DNA of 64,000 bases, taken from Candidatus Rifleibacteriota bacterium (GTDB lineage: Bacteria > Muiribacteriota > Ozemobacteria > Ozemobacterales > Ozemobacteraceae). Of this stretch, positions 51,807 through 61,051 are shown one piece after another. Position numbers and translations under genes: made by a program. The notes beneath the pieces were generated by a model that searched no databases, was not told the origin of the DNA, and was given only the letters and a program-made list of their open reading frames with translations. The DNA is taken from contig JADFZL010000016.1 in assembly GCA_015232575.1 (NCBI GenBank), positions 1-64,000 of the forward strand, read 5' to 3'. Numbering within the stretch: position 1 is the first letter of the stretch; each line of letters begins with the position of its first letter.

Positions 51807-54671
51807 ATGAGAATCTGTGCTAAATGTGGTTTTGAGAATGAATCTGGCAGGTTTTGCGGAAAGTGCGGAGCAAATCTCTCTCTTTCTGACGTTTCATCAT
51901 CTGCAAGAGCTATTCTGCAGAAAGCACAGAAGAACTTTCCTTCTCCGCCTTCTGTTGAAGAGCCTCCAGAGGACAAAACAAAACCTGTTGCTTCAAAAAA
52001 CATTGACTTACAGAATATTTCAGGAAAAATTTCATCTGAACCTTTTGATAAGAGACCTGTACAAGTAGAAAAAACTGAATCAGATGAAGATAATATTGAA
52101 AAACTTACTTCCGAAGTTAAGTCAAAACCAGGTTCCCTTGAAGCATATTATCGCCTTGCTATGGCTCAGTTCAGAAAAGGCAAGTTCGAACGTGCTTTTT
52201 CGAGTTGGCGTGCGCTGAAGGCTCTGGCACCAGAAGATGTAAGAGTTTATTCCCTGGGCGCAAAGATTTTTGAGGCGCTTGGCAGGATTGAAGATGCCGT
52301 TCATCTGCTGGGAAAGATTTTCGGCAGTGGTGCGGCTGATATTGATACGACTCTTTCTCTTTCGAAACTGCTGTATGAATCAGGGAAGAAGAAAGAGTCG
52401 CTTACCGTTCTGGAAACCCTTCGCAGTAAAGCATCCGAACATCCGGAAATTCTTCTTCGTATAGCAGAAAATCAACTGCTGCTTGGTGATCTGGCATCTG
52501 CGCAGGAAGATCTTTCACTCTTCCGAAAAATTGCTGGTGAAACCCGTGAAGTATTCCTTCTTCTTGGAAGAACTATGCTTCTGAGATCATTTTTTGATGG
52601 TGCAGTTAAGCTATATTGTGATGCATTGAAAAAATTTCCCGACGACCCTGATTTCAGTCTTGGTTATGGTAAAGCGCTTCTCGGAATGGGAGAACGTGGC
52701 AATGCGCTTCTCGAGTTTGAGAGAGCTGCTGCCAAAGCTCCTGATAGATGTGAAATTCTGCTTGAAATGGGTATGTTATTCGGAAAAATGAACATGGATG
52801 ACAAAGCAGAAGAAATTTTTACAAAAATAAGAAGTCAGAAAATCAGAAGCGGAGAAGTATTTCTTGAAATAGCACGATTCTATCACAGCAGAGCAAAAAA
52901 TGCGCAGGCTCTCATAGAGCTTGAAAGAGCACGTGATTTGAGTCCACATAACCCTGAAATCGTCAGAACATATTCAGAAATTCTTGAAGCATCAGGCAAT
53001 CAATCAAAAGCAATAGCCGAATATGAGTCTTTTCTTCAGACTTCCCCCGGGTGCCTATGGGCTATCCAGGGAATTATCAGGGCTGCACGACAGATTGACG
53101 ACCATGCAAGGGTGTATGGATCGTTGAAAACCCTTATAAAGAGCGGGCTTGCTACTCCAGATTTATGGTGCGATGCCGGCGAATCTCTCATCAGACTGGG
53201 AAAACTTGATGAGGCATCGAAGGCGTTCGAAGAAGCTTCAAAAATTGATCCAACCTGTGTAAGGGCATATCAGGCTCCAGAACTTATTAAACTTGAAAAA
53301 GCCAGGGCTGAAGGGGAAAAACTTGTTAAACAGGCTCGCGATGCTGCTTCAAAGAAGTTCTTTCTCACTGCTTCCGAAATGCTCGAACGTGCACTTGAAA
53401 TGCTTCCGCGCGAAACCTCATGGATGCGAATACTCGCAGAAGTTTGCCTGAAAACTGGCGCTGTCGGTAGAGCGGGAGAACTTTTGTCTAAAATTAGGGT
53501 TGCTTATCCAAATGATTACTGGATATGCCATAACCTCGCAAGAGTATATGAGTTTGAAGAAAAATCTCCCCTTGCAATAGAGCTTCTGACTTCGGGCGTT
53601 CGTGAGAATCCGCTCGAATTCGATGGACAGATGCTTCTGTTAAGATTGAAACGTTCAAGAATTCAAGGAAAAAGCGTTGAAAAGGAAATGTTCGCCGCTT
53701 ACGTTAGAAATCTTCAAAATGAACTTGCATCTTTCAGAAAGACTTCCCCTGTACCTCTTTTACTTGAAGCTTATCTGCATTATCTTTTCGGCATGGGAAG
53801 CAAATTTGAGCAAGATTTTATAAAAAAAGGGGAAAATCTTTTTCTCGAAGTTCTTTCTGCTTATCCTGAGAATCCTCATGCTCACAAGGGCTTAAGTCTT
53901 ATTTACAGAGCACAGGCTGATTTTAAAAAAGCGTCATTTCACATTCAGGAGCTGGTGAAAGTCAGCGCTGATCCATTTATGTTGTATTATGTAGGAAGGT
54001 TCTTTTCTAATTTTCAAGCATTTGCCGATGCACGGAAATTTTTTGTATCGCTCAGAAATCTGTTTCCCGAAAATTTCCTGTATAGAAGAAAAACGATTGA
54101 ATCAATTGCATCTGAAGGAGATTCAACCGGCAAGAGCGAACTCGGAGACCTTATAAACTCGCTCCAGGATAAATTGCGGACTGATTCTGATAAACAGCTT
54201 GTGCTTCATGATCTTGCCTGGGCACAGACACTGATGGCAAGGCGCTCACCACAGAAAGATGAGTGGCAGAAACGTGCCTTGCTTACCTGGAACAAGGCGC
54301 TTGCACTTTCCGAGCCATCACCGTGGATAAGATGGTCGGCAATGGAAACCCAGACTGAGTCTCTTCGAGGAACAGAGAGACTTAAATCAATACAGGCAAA
54401 TCTGAGGAATTGTGAAAAAATTGCGCGGGAACATCCGGATATGCCACATGCCCATTACTATCTTGGTCTTGCGCATCTTGCTTTCGAAGATCTGACGCAA
54501 ACTGACAGGGCTTCCGGACACTTTGAAACTGCAGCATTTCTTAACCCAGAGTTTGTTGAATGTTGGCAGGCGCTTGGACAATGTTATCGAACACTTGGTA
54601 AATCAGCAAGGCTCGACGGAATAAAATTGAGTGTGATTTTATCAGAACCAGAATTGCTGGTAAAAATATGA
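51807..54671 (+). CDS. Zinc-ribbon and TPR-repeat protein
   Basis: A 954-aa cytoplasmic protein. Residues 1-22 form a zinc ribbon (CAKCG and CGKCG). After a low-complexity linker (to about 110), at least 15 tetratricopeptide-like helical pairs follow (for example EAYYRLAMAQFRKGKFERAF, DLWCDAGESLIRLGKLDEA, HAHYYLGLAHLAFEDL). It begins 2 bp after argS, so it is probably translated from the same mRNA. A scaffold or assembly role is likely; the specific partner is unknown. Confidence 0.75.
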   Translation: MRICAKCGFENESGRFCGKCGANLSLSDVSSSARAILQKAQKNFPSPPSVEEPPEDKTKPVASKNIDLQNISGKISSEPFDKRPVQVEKTESDEDNIEKLTSEVKSKPGSLEAYYRLAMAQFRKGKFERAFSSWRALKALAPEDVRVYSLGAKIFEALGRIEDAVHLLGKIFGSGAADIDTTLSLSKLLYESGKKKESLTVLETLRSKASEHPEILLRIAENQLLLGDLASAQEDLSLFRKIAGETREVFLLLGRTMLLRSFFDGAVKLYCDALKKFPDDPDFSLGYGKALLGMGERGNALLEFERAAAKAPDRCEILLEMGMLFGKMNMDDKAEEIFTKIRSQKIRSGEVFLEIARFYHSRAKNAQALIELERARDLSPHNPEIVRTYSEILEASGNQSKAIAEYESFLQTSPGCLWAIQGIIRAARQIDDHARVYGSLKTLIKSGLATPDLWCDAGESLIRLGKLDEASKAFEEASKIDPTCVRAYQAPELIKLEKARAEGEKLVKQARDAASKKFFLTASEMLERALEMLPRETSWMRILAEVCLKTGAVGRAGELLSKIRVAYPNDYWICHNLARVYEFEEKSPLAIELLTSGVRENPLEFDGQMLLLRLKRSRIQGKSVEKEMFAAYVRNLQNELASFRKTSPVPLLLEAYLHYLFGMGSKFEQDFIKKGENLFLEVLSAYPENPHAHKGLSLIYRAQADFKKASFHIQELVKVSADPFMLYYVGRFFSNFQAFADARKFFVSLRNLFPENFLYRRKTIESIASEGDSTGKSELGDLINSLQDKLRTDSDKQLVLHDLAWAQTLMARRSPQKDEWQKRALLTWNKALALSEPSPWIRWSAMETQTESLRGTERLKSIQANLRNCEKIAREHPDMPHAHYYLGLAHLAFEDLTQTDRASGHFETAAFLNPEFVECWQALGQCYRTLGKSARLDGIKLSVILSEPELLVKI

Positions 54672-54915
54672 TCTCTTGCTCTAAGATTTTGCATACTTAA
54701 GTGGTGAGAAAAAAAAGTAACTTAAAAAAAAGTATATTTTAGATTTTTTTTTGTGAATATTTGTTATATGATATAATATCAACGATTTATATCTTGTAGA
54801 TAAACAACTGAATCTTGATTTTTGTCTGAATGTTAAGCTTTATCTGGGAAAAATGGCATTTAAGCCATTTTGGAGATATTGAGGTAATGTTGGCAATGAT
54901 TATGGGGAAATGTAA
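54672..54915. promoter_or_regulatory. Intergenic region with hairpin upstream of the STAS gene
   Basis: The palindrome TGATAT-A-ATATCA (54769-54781) covers a TATAAT (54772-54777), a likely -10 with only a weak -35 (TTGTGA, 15-nt spacing). Downstream, AAAATGGC (54850-54857) pairs with GCCATTTT (54864-54871), forming an 8-bp leader hairpin. The palindrome over the -10 suggests a regulator binding site. Confidence 0.4.
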
Positions 54916-55236
54916 TTGAAAATAGATAGTCGCATTGAGGATAAAGAGAAAAAGAAGTTTTTCTTTCTGGATGGCGAGTTTGATATTCATCAGACAAAAG
55001 AGTTGCGTTCGCGGATCATGGAAGAGCTTAACGACGGCGATTGGTCGTATATAATGGATTTAAGAAGAGTTTTTTATATGGATAGTTCAGGCCTTGGAAT
55101 GCTTGTATACCTGAGAAAAGAAATAAACCGAAGGGGCGGAAAGCTTGTCATTGAGGGATTAAACGAATCGGTTTTGAATGTTTTCAGAATGACAAGGCTT
55201 GACGACTTTTTTGAATTGTCAGATAGAAAAGAATGA
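54916..55236 (+). CDS. STAS-domain anti-sigma factor antagonist
   Basis: A 106-aa single STAS domain. FFFLDGEFDIHQTKELRSRI at the start and MDSSGLGMLVYLRKEI, with the Ser that is phosphorylated in SpoIIAA/RsbV, are diagnostic. It would switch a partner anti-sigma kinase or another phosphatase/kinase module; none is adjacent. Start TTG 54916 follows GGGGAAA. It is 54 bp ahead of the GGDEF gene, so they may share a signalling operon. Confidence 0.85.
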   Translation: MKIDSRIEDKEKKKFFFLDGEFDIHQTKELRSRIMEELNDGDWSYIMDLRRVFYMDSSGLGMLVYLRKEINRRGGKLVIEGLNESVLNVFRMTRLDDFFELSDRKE

Positions 55237-55290
55237 TGAAATGAATATTTTACCGGAAATCGGAAGATTTGGAAATTCGGAGCATTGTAA

Positions 55291-57213
55291 ATGAAAAATT
55301 CAAAGAAGACTTTCATTTACAAGTGCAACGGTCTGATTTTACTTATTCTGGTTGTCGGTTTTTTGCTTTCCTGGCTAATGGGTTCCCCCTTTAATCTTCC
55401 GTCTTTTTTCATTATGTCTGCGTTTCTTCTGGCGGGTATAAATGCGCTGATTTATTATAAAATAATCCTTCCCCTGAATAAATTTGCCGAACTTGCAGAT
55501 GAAGTAGCAGACGGCAATCTGAAAAATCCCGAGCTTGAAATCAATTCAGAACTCGGCGAACTTCAGAATAGTTTTTCGAAAATAGTGGGTTCCTTGATAG
55601 AATCAAGGGAAGCTATAGAAAATTATATTAAGACAATTGGTGAAAGTAATGTCACCATATCGAATATCAATCAACAGCTTGAAATAAAGGTTAATTCCCT
55701 GTCATTGCTCTATACAGCCAGCAAAGCCATGGGTGGAAGTTTGAGCATAGATGGCCTGATTCGTTCGCTTCTTACTCTGATCATAGAAAAGCTTAATCTT
55801 TCAGGTGCGGCAATAATGTTGTACAACGATCAGACAGACATGGTTTACATGAAAGACCTTCTCGGCTTTTCGCCAGAGTTGTTTGCACGTTTCAGATTTT
55901 ATTCAGATCACAGAATTATCATGGAAGTTCTATCCGGCAAGGGGTGGTGGCTTCCGGAAGAGAAAGATTTTGAGCTGATGAAGGCTGAATTTGAGTCAGA
56001 TCTGGTAAGGGCTCTGACACTTTTCTTTCCAATGAAAATTAAAGACCATTTCGTCGGACTACTCCTTCTGGGTGATCAGAAATCCGGACAACCTTACAAT
56101 GACAGTGATTTGCAGCTTATTCAGGCCTTAACTGGTCTCGCAACAACTTCCATAAATAATGCCGCTCTTTATGAGCGTTCCGAAATGACAAAAAATGAAC
56201 TGGACCGGAAAGTATTCAATCTTATGACTCTTCAGCAGTCAGGCAGAGTTTTGAGTTCTACACTTAATCTTGAAGAACTTATTGCAATATCGATTGATAT
56301 GTTTCTTGAAACAGTATGGTCCAATCGTGGTGTATTGATGCTTGTTAATGAAGAAACCACAAAACTTGAAGTCAAAGCTTTTAAGGGTCTTTCAAGAGAG
56401 GAAGTCGGAAAACTTGAAACTGATCCAGTTGAAATATGGGCTATGACAACTCTTCAGAAAGAAAAGCGTGCAATCCTTTCACATGAACTCGCGGGGAAAG
56501 TGATTCTGCAGAATTATACAACTATTGGCAAGCAATTGCAGTTTGCAGTTTATCTGCCATTAATTAAAGAGGGCGAAATAACAGGAGTTGTGAAAATTGG
56601 TCCGAAAATCAACGGCGAACCATTCACTGAAAACGATCTTGAATTCTTTTCCACACTAGCTTCTCAGGCTGTAATTGCCTTCGAAAATGCACGATTATAT
56701 TCGCTTGCCATCACAGATTCAATAACTAAGCTTTACATCCATCGTTATTTCCAGGTAAGACTTGATGAGGAAGTTAAAAGAAGCAGAAGATATAATTCTA
56801 CACTCACTCTTCTCATGATTGATATTGATCATTTCAAGCAGATTAATGATACTTACGGACATCAGCAGGGTGACATGATTCTGAAAGAAATAAGTCATAT
56901 TCTGAGACGAAACATCAGATCAACAGATCTTGCTGCGAGATATGGCGGTGAAGAATTTGTGATAATTCTTCCGGAAACTACACAGGCAGATGCGAAAATT
57001 GTTGCTGAAAGAATAAGACGCGATGTAAGCGGTCATGAGTTTTCATCTTTTGCACAGGGTCAGCCGCCTATTGCTGTAACGATATCTGTTGGCGTTGCCG
57101 GATTTCCGATTAATGCAAATAATAAGGAAGAACTCATTCAAAAGGCTGACAACTCAATGTATCAGGCAAAGGGCCAGGGCAGAAATAAAGTTGTACTTTG
57201 CGGTTTAAACTAA
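55291..57213 (+). CDS. Membrane GAF-GAF-GGDEF diguanylate cyclase
   Basis: A 640-aa protein. It has two N-terminal membrane helices (about 12-30 and 35-55), a HAMP-like linker (ILPLNKFAELADEVADGN), a short coiled coil, two GAF domains (about 150-300 and 320-470) and a C-terminal GGDEF domain. The active site is GGEEF (552-556), and an inhibitory RxxD site (Arg543-Asp546) is present, so it should make c-di-GMP with product feedback. There is no periplasmic sensor; the GAF domains probably bind a small ligand. It follows the STAS gene and precedes the yaaR-like gene by 10 bp. Confidence 0.9.
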   Translation: MKNSKKTFIYKCNGLILLILVVGFLLSWLMGSPFNLPSFFIMSAFLLAGINALIYYKIILPLNKFAELADEVADGNLKNPELEINSELGELQNSFSKIVGSLIESREAIENYIKTIGESNVTISNINQQLEIKVNSLSLLYTASKAMGGSLSIDGLIRSLLTLIIEKLNLSGAAIMLYNDQTDMVYMKDLLGFSPELFARFRFYSDHRIIMEVLSGKGWWLPEEKDFELMKAEFESDLVRALTLFFPMKIKDHFVGLLLLGDQKSGQPYNDSDLQLIQALTGLATTSINNAALYERSEMTKNELDRKVFNLMTLQQSGRVLSSTLNLEELIAISIDMFLETVWSNRGVLMLVNEETTKLEVKAFKGLSREEVGKLETDPVEIWAMTTLQKEKRAILSHELAGKVILQNYTTIGKQLQFAVYLPLIKEGEITGVVKIGPKINGEPFTENDLEFFSTLASQAVIAFENARLYSLAITDSITKLYIHRYFQVRLDEEVKRSRRYNSTLTLLMIDIDHFKQINDTYGHQQGDMILKEISHILRRNIRSTDLAARYGGEEFVIILPETTQADAKIVAERIRRDVSGHEFSSFAQGQPPIAVTISVGVAGFPINANNKEELIQKADNSMYQAKGQGRNKVVLCGLN

Positions 57214-57223
57214 TATAAATAAT

Positions 57224-57673
57224 ATGGTTGATATAAAAGTTAACGGACCCATTGAAAAAGCTTCTGATTACCAGAAAAGCTCAAAAACCTCATCCGGGGG
57301 AGCAAGTGCTGCGTCTTTTGGAGGTGCAGTAAAGACTGCGCGCAGAAATCTTCTTGATGGCGAATTAAAAGAAAATCTTTCTCAGGTGAAAGCTTTTGGT
57401 GAACGTTTTTTCAGATCACCAGATGAGAAAACACTTGAAACATATAAAAATGCAATCAGCGAATATCTCGGAAAAATAAAGAAAGAATTGTTTTCGTTGA
57501 AAAATGAACCTGGAGACATTAAAGACGGACAGCAGAAGATTTTTCAGCTTGTCGAAACGCTTGATAATGAACTTGACGAACTTACAAAGGAAACTTTCCT
57601 GAAAGATAAAGCAGTTACTTTACTTGCCGGATTAGATGACATCCGTGGGCTGACACTGGATTTAATAACATGA
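57224..57673 (+). CDS. YaaR (DUF327) family protein
   Basis: A 149-aa soluble helical protein. A Ser/Gly-rich N-terminal tail precedes the core helices ELKENLSQVKAFGERFFRSPDEKTL, YKNAISEYLGKIKKEL, KIFQLVETLDNELDEL and LLAGLDDIRGLTLDL, the DUF327/YaaR pattern. The family's biochemical function is not established. It overlaps rapZ by 4 bp (ATGA), suggesting coupled translation. Confidence 0.75.
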   Translation: MVDIKVNGPIEKASDYQKSSKTSSGGASAASFGGAVKTARRNLLDGELKENLSQVKAFGERFFRSPDEKTLETYKNAISEYLGKIKKELFSLKNEPGDIKDGQQKIFQLVETLDNELDELTKETFLKDKAVTLLAGLDDIRGLTLDLIT

Positions 57674-58581
57674 CAACACCTGATAAAGCAGAAAAGAGCC
57701 TTCACAAGATCGGAGAAGGCATTCAGATTTATATAATAACCGGTATGTCAGGCGCAGGGAAGAGTCACGCAATCCATTGTTTTGAAGACTCTGGATTTTT
57801 CTGCATCGACAACATTCCTCCTGCACTGCTTCCAAAATTTACTCAAATATGCAAAGACACCCACGGAAAAATCACAAAAATTGCTGTAGTGATAGACATT
57901 CGTGGCGGTGAACTATTTGAACCGCTTTTCGATGCGCTTTCACTCGTAGAAGACATGGGAGTTTTTTCAAGAATTGTTTTCCTGGAAGCCTCAGACGAAA
58001 TTCTTGTGAGGCGTTTTTCAGAAACCAGACGCAAGCATCCTCTTTCATCTGGCGGACGTATTCTGGAAGACATTAATTACGAAAGAAAAATTTTGAGTGA
58101 AATCAAAAACTGCGCTGATTTCATAGTGAATACCAGCGAAATGACTTCAAGAGAGCTTTATGACGAGATAAGGCGCATAATTGAGCATGAGGCTTCAATG
58201 CGAAAGCTGCCGCTGATTATTGTCTCGTTCGGGTTTAAATATGGATTGCCGGTAGATTCTGACATGGTCTTTGACGTCAGATTCCTTCCCAATCCCTACT
58301 ATATTCCTGAATTAAAAAATCTTACGGGACTGGATTCCAGAATATATGATTTTGTTCTGCATTCAGAAATTGGTTCGGAATTCGCAGTGAGAATGAAAAA
58401 TTTTGTTGAATTCCTTGTTCCGCAGTTCGTTCAGGAAGGGAAAAGTCGTGCGCAGATTGCCATAGGATGTACTGGCGGACGTCACAGATCTGTTGCCATG
58501 ACCGAGTATCTGGCAAGAGAACTCAGCTCAGAACACGTGGCAATATCACGCAGACACAGAGATCTTGAACTGAAATCCTGA
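57670..58581 (+). CDS. rapZ: RNase adapter RapZ/YvcJ-type nucleotide-binding protein
   Basis: A 303-aa P-loop protein. Walker A GMSGAGKS (25-32), CIDNIPPALLPKF, VIDIRGGELF, EASDEILVRRFSETRRKHPL, and the C-terminal FGFKYGLPVDSDMVFDVRFLPNPYY with IGCTGGRHRSV are all family hallmarks. In E. coli RapZ directs RNase E to GlmZ; in Gram-positives YvcJ affects competence and envelope. Length is slightly above the usual ~285 because of the N-terminus. The target RNA here is unknown. Confidence 0.93.
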   Translation: MTTPDKAEKSLHKIGEGIQIYIITGMSGAGKSHAIHCFEDSGFFCIDNIPPALLPKFTQICKDTHGKITKIAVVIDIRGGELFEPLFDALSLVEDMGVFSRIVFLEASDEILVRRFSETRRKHPLSSGGRILEDINYERKILSEIKNCADFIVNTSEMTSRELYDEIRRIIEHEASMRKLPLIIVSFGFKYGLPVDSDMVFDVRFLPNPYYIPELKNLTGLDSRIYDFVLHSEIGSEFAVRMKNFVEFLVPQFVQEGKSRAQIAIGCTGGRHRSVAMTEYLARELSSEHVAISRRHRDLELKS

Positions 58582-58819
58582 ATTTGAATTTCGAGGGGTG
58601 GAAACATCTTTTGATGTAGAAAATACATGATACGCTGTCATCTCAAACGAATATGAGAGATTTCAGAAATGTAAGATTTCTTCCTTCGGTCGAAATGACA
58701 AAATTGGTATTCCAGAGCTTAAATTAACGCCCATGATGCAAGATGGTTGAGTTTTTCTAACGTAGACAGGGGGCTTGTGCCCCTTAAAAAATAAAATGAA
58801 TTTTTCAAGGAGAAAAGGA
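58582..58819. other. Intergenic region with degenerate repeat A core
   Basis: No gene in this 238-bp gap. It holds repeat A copy 3 (58636-58700) in inverted orientation. The AAGGAG ribosome binding site of the redox operon is at its end. Confidence 0.5.
58636..58700. repeat. Repeat A core, copy 3 (inverted, degenerate)
   Basis: TGTCATCTCAAACGAATATGAGAG and, at the other end, CCTTCGGTCGAAATGACA form the inverted arms seen in the MITE-like copies at 17750 and 34432. The outer terminal repeats (GCAAA...AAAGGGG) are missing, so it is a core-only copy. Confidence 0.6.
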
Positions 58820-59134
58820 ATGGGCTCAAGAATTGAAGAACATCCGATTCTTTCGTTCAAGAAAGGAAAAAAAGTTTCTTTCACTCTCGATGGTGAGAAA
58901 CTTGAAGGATACGAAGGTGAACCGATTGCAGCCGCGCTGCACGCCAATGGAGTTAAACTGCTGCGTCATTCGCCCCACAAAAACCGCGCCAGGGGTTTCT
59001 TCTGTGCCATCGGAAGATGCTCAAGCTGCATGATGGAAGTTGACGGAGAAGTAAATACTATGACTTGTATAAAGCCTCTGAAAGCCGGAATGCTTGTTAA
59101 AAGGCAGAAAGGTCACGGGGTGATTGAGCCATGA
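58820..59134 (+). CDS. [2Fe-2S] ferredoxin-like subunit (HcnA-like)
   Basis: A 104-aa subunit. Plant-type [2Fe-2S] ligands are Cys62, Cys67, Cys70 and Cys83 (FFCAIGRCSSCMMEV...MTC), the arrangement of HcnA and the small subunits of sarcosine oxidase-like and proline dehydrogenase complexes. ATG 58820 has AAGGAG upstream; an in-frame ATG 15 codons earlier is not used by homologues. It overlaps the FAD gene by 4 bp. Role: electron transfer between the flavin sites. Confidence 0.85.
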   Translation: MGSRIEEHPILSFKKGKKVSFTLDGEKLEGYEGEPIAAALHANGVKLLRHSPHKNRARGFFCAIGRCSSCMMEVDGEVNTMTCIKPLKAGMLVKRQKGHGVIEP

Positions 59135-60228
59135 GTAGAAACACAGAATTATTGATCGTAGGTGGAGGACCAGCAGGTTTGTCGGCTGCAATTGCAGCTG
59201 GTGAACTTGGTGCCAAGGTTCTTCTGGTTGATGATAATGCTCAACTCGGCGGACAGCTTATCAAGCAGACACATCGTTTCTTTGGATCAAGTGCACGCGA
59301 AGCCGGAATCAGAGGAATAACACTCGCTGATGAAATGCGTAAACGCGTTTCCAAAAACAAGGAAAATGTCAAAGTTTTATATGAGACCTCTGTTGTAGGC
59401 TTTTATGGCGAAGGCGAAGCTGGAATTCTTTCTTCAGAAACTTTCGAGCGTGTTGGATATGAAAGAGTTGTTGTTTGTACTGGAGCCGTAGAAAATAGTT
59501 TGAATTTTGAAAATAACGATCTTCCCGGAATATACGGTGCCGGAGCAGTTCAGACTTTGATGAATGTGCATGGTATCAGACCTGGAAAAAGGGTTCTGAT
59601 GATCGGATCAGGAAACATCGGACTTATTGTTTCATATCAACTTTTGCAGGCAGGCGTTGAAGTTGCAGCTGTTGTTGAAGCTTCACCATCAATCGGCGGA
59701 TATCTTGTTCATGCAAGCAAAATCAGACGAATGGGCGTTCCGATAAATACCAGTCACACAATTTTACGTGCTATCGGGAAAAATGAAGTTGAAGGTGCTG
59801 TACTTTGCAGACTTGATGATAAATATCAGCCGGTTCCAAACACAGAATCTGAAATTCGCTGCGACTGCATCTGTCTGGCAGTTGGACTTTCACCGCTGAT
59901 AGATCTTTTCCAGCAGGGTAAATGCAGAATGGTGTTTGTTTCTGAACTTGGCGGACTTGTTCCCATACATGATACAAACATGCAGACTACCAACAAAAGA
60001 ATATTTGTTGCCGGCGATGCCTCTGGTATTGAAGAAGCCACTACCGCAATTCTTGGCGGACAGATTGCCGGAGCAAAAGCCGTCGAAAGCTTGAAAGGCC
60101 CATCTGCTGAATCTCAGAAGATTATTAATGATGCAACAACTGAACTGAAAAATCTGCGTTCAGGAACCACGGGCGAGAAAATCCGCTGGGGACGTGAAAG
60201 GCTTGTCAAGGAGATTGAAATATGCTGA
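59131..60228 (+). CDS. FAD/NAD(P)-binding subunit (HcnB/PDH-alpha-like)
   Basis: A 365-aa pyridine-nucleotide-disulfide-type flavoprotein. The FAD Rossmann motif GGGPAG (11-16), a second nucleotide motif MIGSGNIGL (about 155) and the C-terminal FAD site IFVAGDASGIEEA are clear. It lacks the C-terminal BFD-like Cys domain that HcnB-type homologues carry; here that domain is a separate gene two positions downstream. It would pass electrons from the dehydrogenase subunit to an acceptor. Confidence 0.85.
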   Translation: MSRNTELLIVGGGPAGLSAAIAAGELGAKVLLVDDNAQLGGQLIKQTHRFFGSSAREAGIRGITLADEMRKRVSKNKENVKVLYETSVVGFYGEGEAGILSSETFERVGYERVVVCTGAVENSLNFENNDLPGIYGAGAVQTLMNVHGIRPGKRVLMIGSGNIGLIVSYQLLQAGVEVAAVVEASPSIGGYLVHASKIRRMGVPINTSHTILRAIGKNEVEGAVLCRLDDKYQPVPNTESEIRCDCICLAVGLSPLIDLFQQGKCRMVFVSELGGLVPIHDTNMQTTNKRIFVAGDASGIEEATTAILGGQIAGAKAVESLKGPSAESQKIINDATTELKNLRSGTTGEKIRWGRERLVKEIEIC

Positions 60229-60728
60229 AAAATGACGGAATTCCATCTTTTGAAGAACTTCAGACCGTTATGCCAGCACCAGAACGTCTGGCAAAGGGAC
60301 CTGTTGCTATAATAGAGTGTTTTCAGGATATCCCGTGCGACCCATGTGTAATTTCCTGCCCCAAGCATGCTATTCTCATGAAAAGCGGAATCACTGATAA
60401 ACCAAAACTTGAACCACAACTTTGTATCGGTTGTACAATATGTGTTAACAGCTGTCCCGGTCTGGCTATTTTTGTAGTTGATATGACTCACTCTGAAAAA
60501 AGTGCTGCTCTGACTCTTCCTTATGAAATGCTTCCGGTTCCAAAAGTCGGCGATATTGTTGCCGGGCTTGACCGCAACGGAAAGCAGGTCTGTGAAGTTA
60601 AAGTTCTCAGGGCATCTTCCAATAAGAAATATGATAAGACATGGGCAATAACAATTGAACTTCCGAAAACTCATGTCAACGATATCCGTGGAATAAGAGT
60701 AGCAGCTGGAAAGAGGAGTTCCAAATGA
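60222..60728 (+). CDS. 4Fe-4S ferredoxin subunit
   Basis: A 168-aa protein. One clear 4Fe-4S motif is Cys68-x2-Cys71-x2-Cys74-x3-Cys78-Pro; a second set (Cys33, Cys39, Cys42, Cys46) has a wider first spacing. The ~80 C-terminal residues are a beta-rich extension (PKVGDIVAGLDRNGKQVCEVKVL). It overlaps the neighbours by 7 and 4 bp. It should relay electrons within the same complex. Confidence 0.8.
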   Translation: MLKNDGIPSFEELQTVMPAPERLAKGPVAIIECFQDIPCDPCVISCPKHAILMKSGITDKPKLEPQLCIGCTICVNSCPGLAIFVVDMTHSEKSAALTLPYEMLPVPKVGDIVAGLDRNGKQVCEVKVLRASSNKKYDKTWAITIELPKTHVNDIRGIRVAAGKRSSK

Positions 60729-61051
60729 AAATAGTGTGCAGATGTCAGGACGTCACAGAAGAAGAGGTTGTTGCTGCAATAAGACAGGGAGCAACAACAG
60801 TTGATGAAATAAAAAGACTTGTACGCGCTGGAATGGGCGCGTGTCAGGGACGAACATGCAGAAGGCTTGTTTCACAGATAATATCACGTGAACTTGGTAA
60901 ACCGACCTCGGAAATATATCCGCCTACTTTCAGACCGCCGAATCTTCCGGTGCCGTTCAAGCATGTAATGGCTGAACTCGAAAGACAGTCAAAGGAAAAA
61001 CCCCGCAAAACCGCAAAAAAGGGGGCAAAAGCCAATGAAGAACACATTTGA
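60725..61051 (+). CDS. BFD-like [2Fe-2S] subunit
   Basis: A 108-aa protein whose first 50 residues are a BFD-like [2Fe-2S] domain: Cys5, Cys7 (VCRCQDV), Cys40 and Cys45 (GACQGRTC). In HcnB-type enzymes this domain is fused to the flavoprotein; here it is free-standing, with a Pro/Lys-rich tail. The 3' end overlaps the next gene by 17 bp. Confidence 0.8.
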   Translation: MKIVCRCQDVTEEEVVAAIRQGATTVDEIKRLVRAGMGACQGRTCRRLVSQIISRELGKPTSEIYPPTFRPPNLPVPFKHVMAELERQSKEKPRKTAKKGAKANEEHI

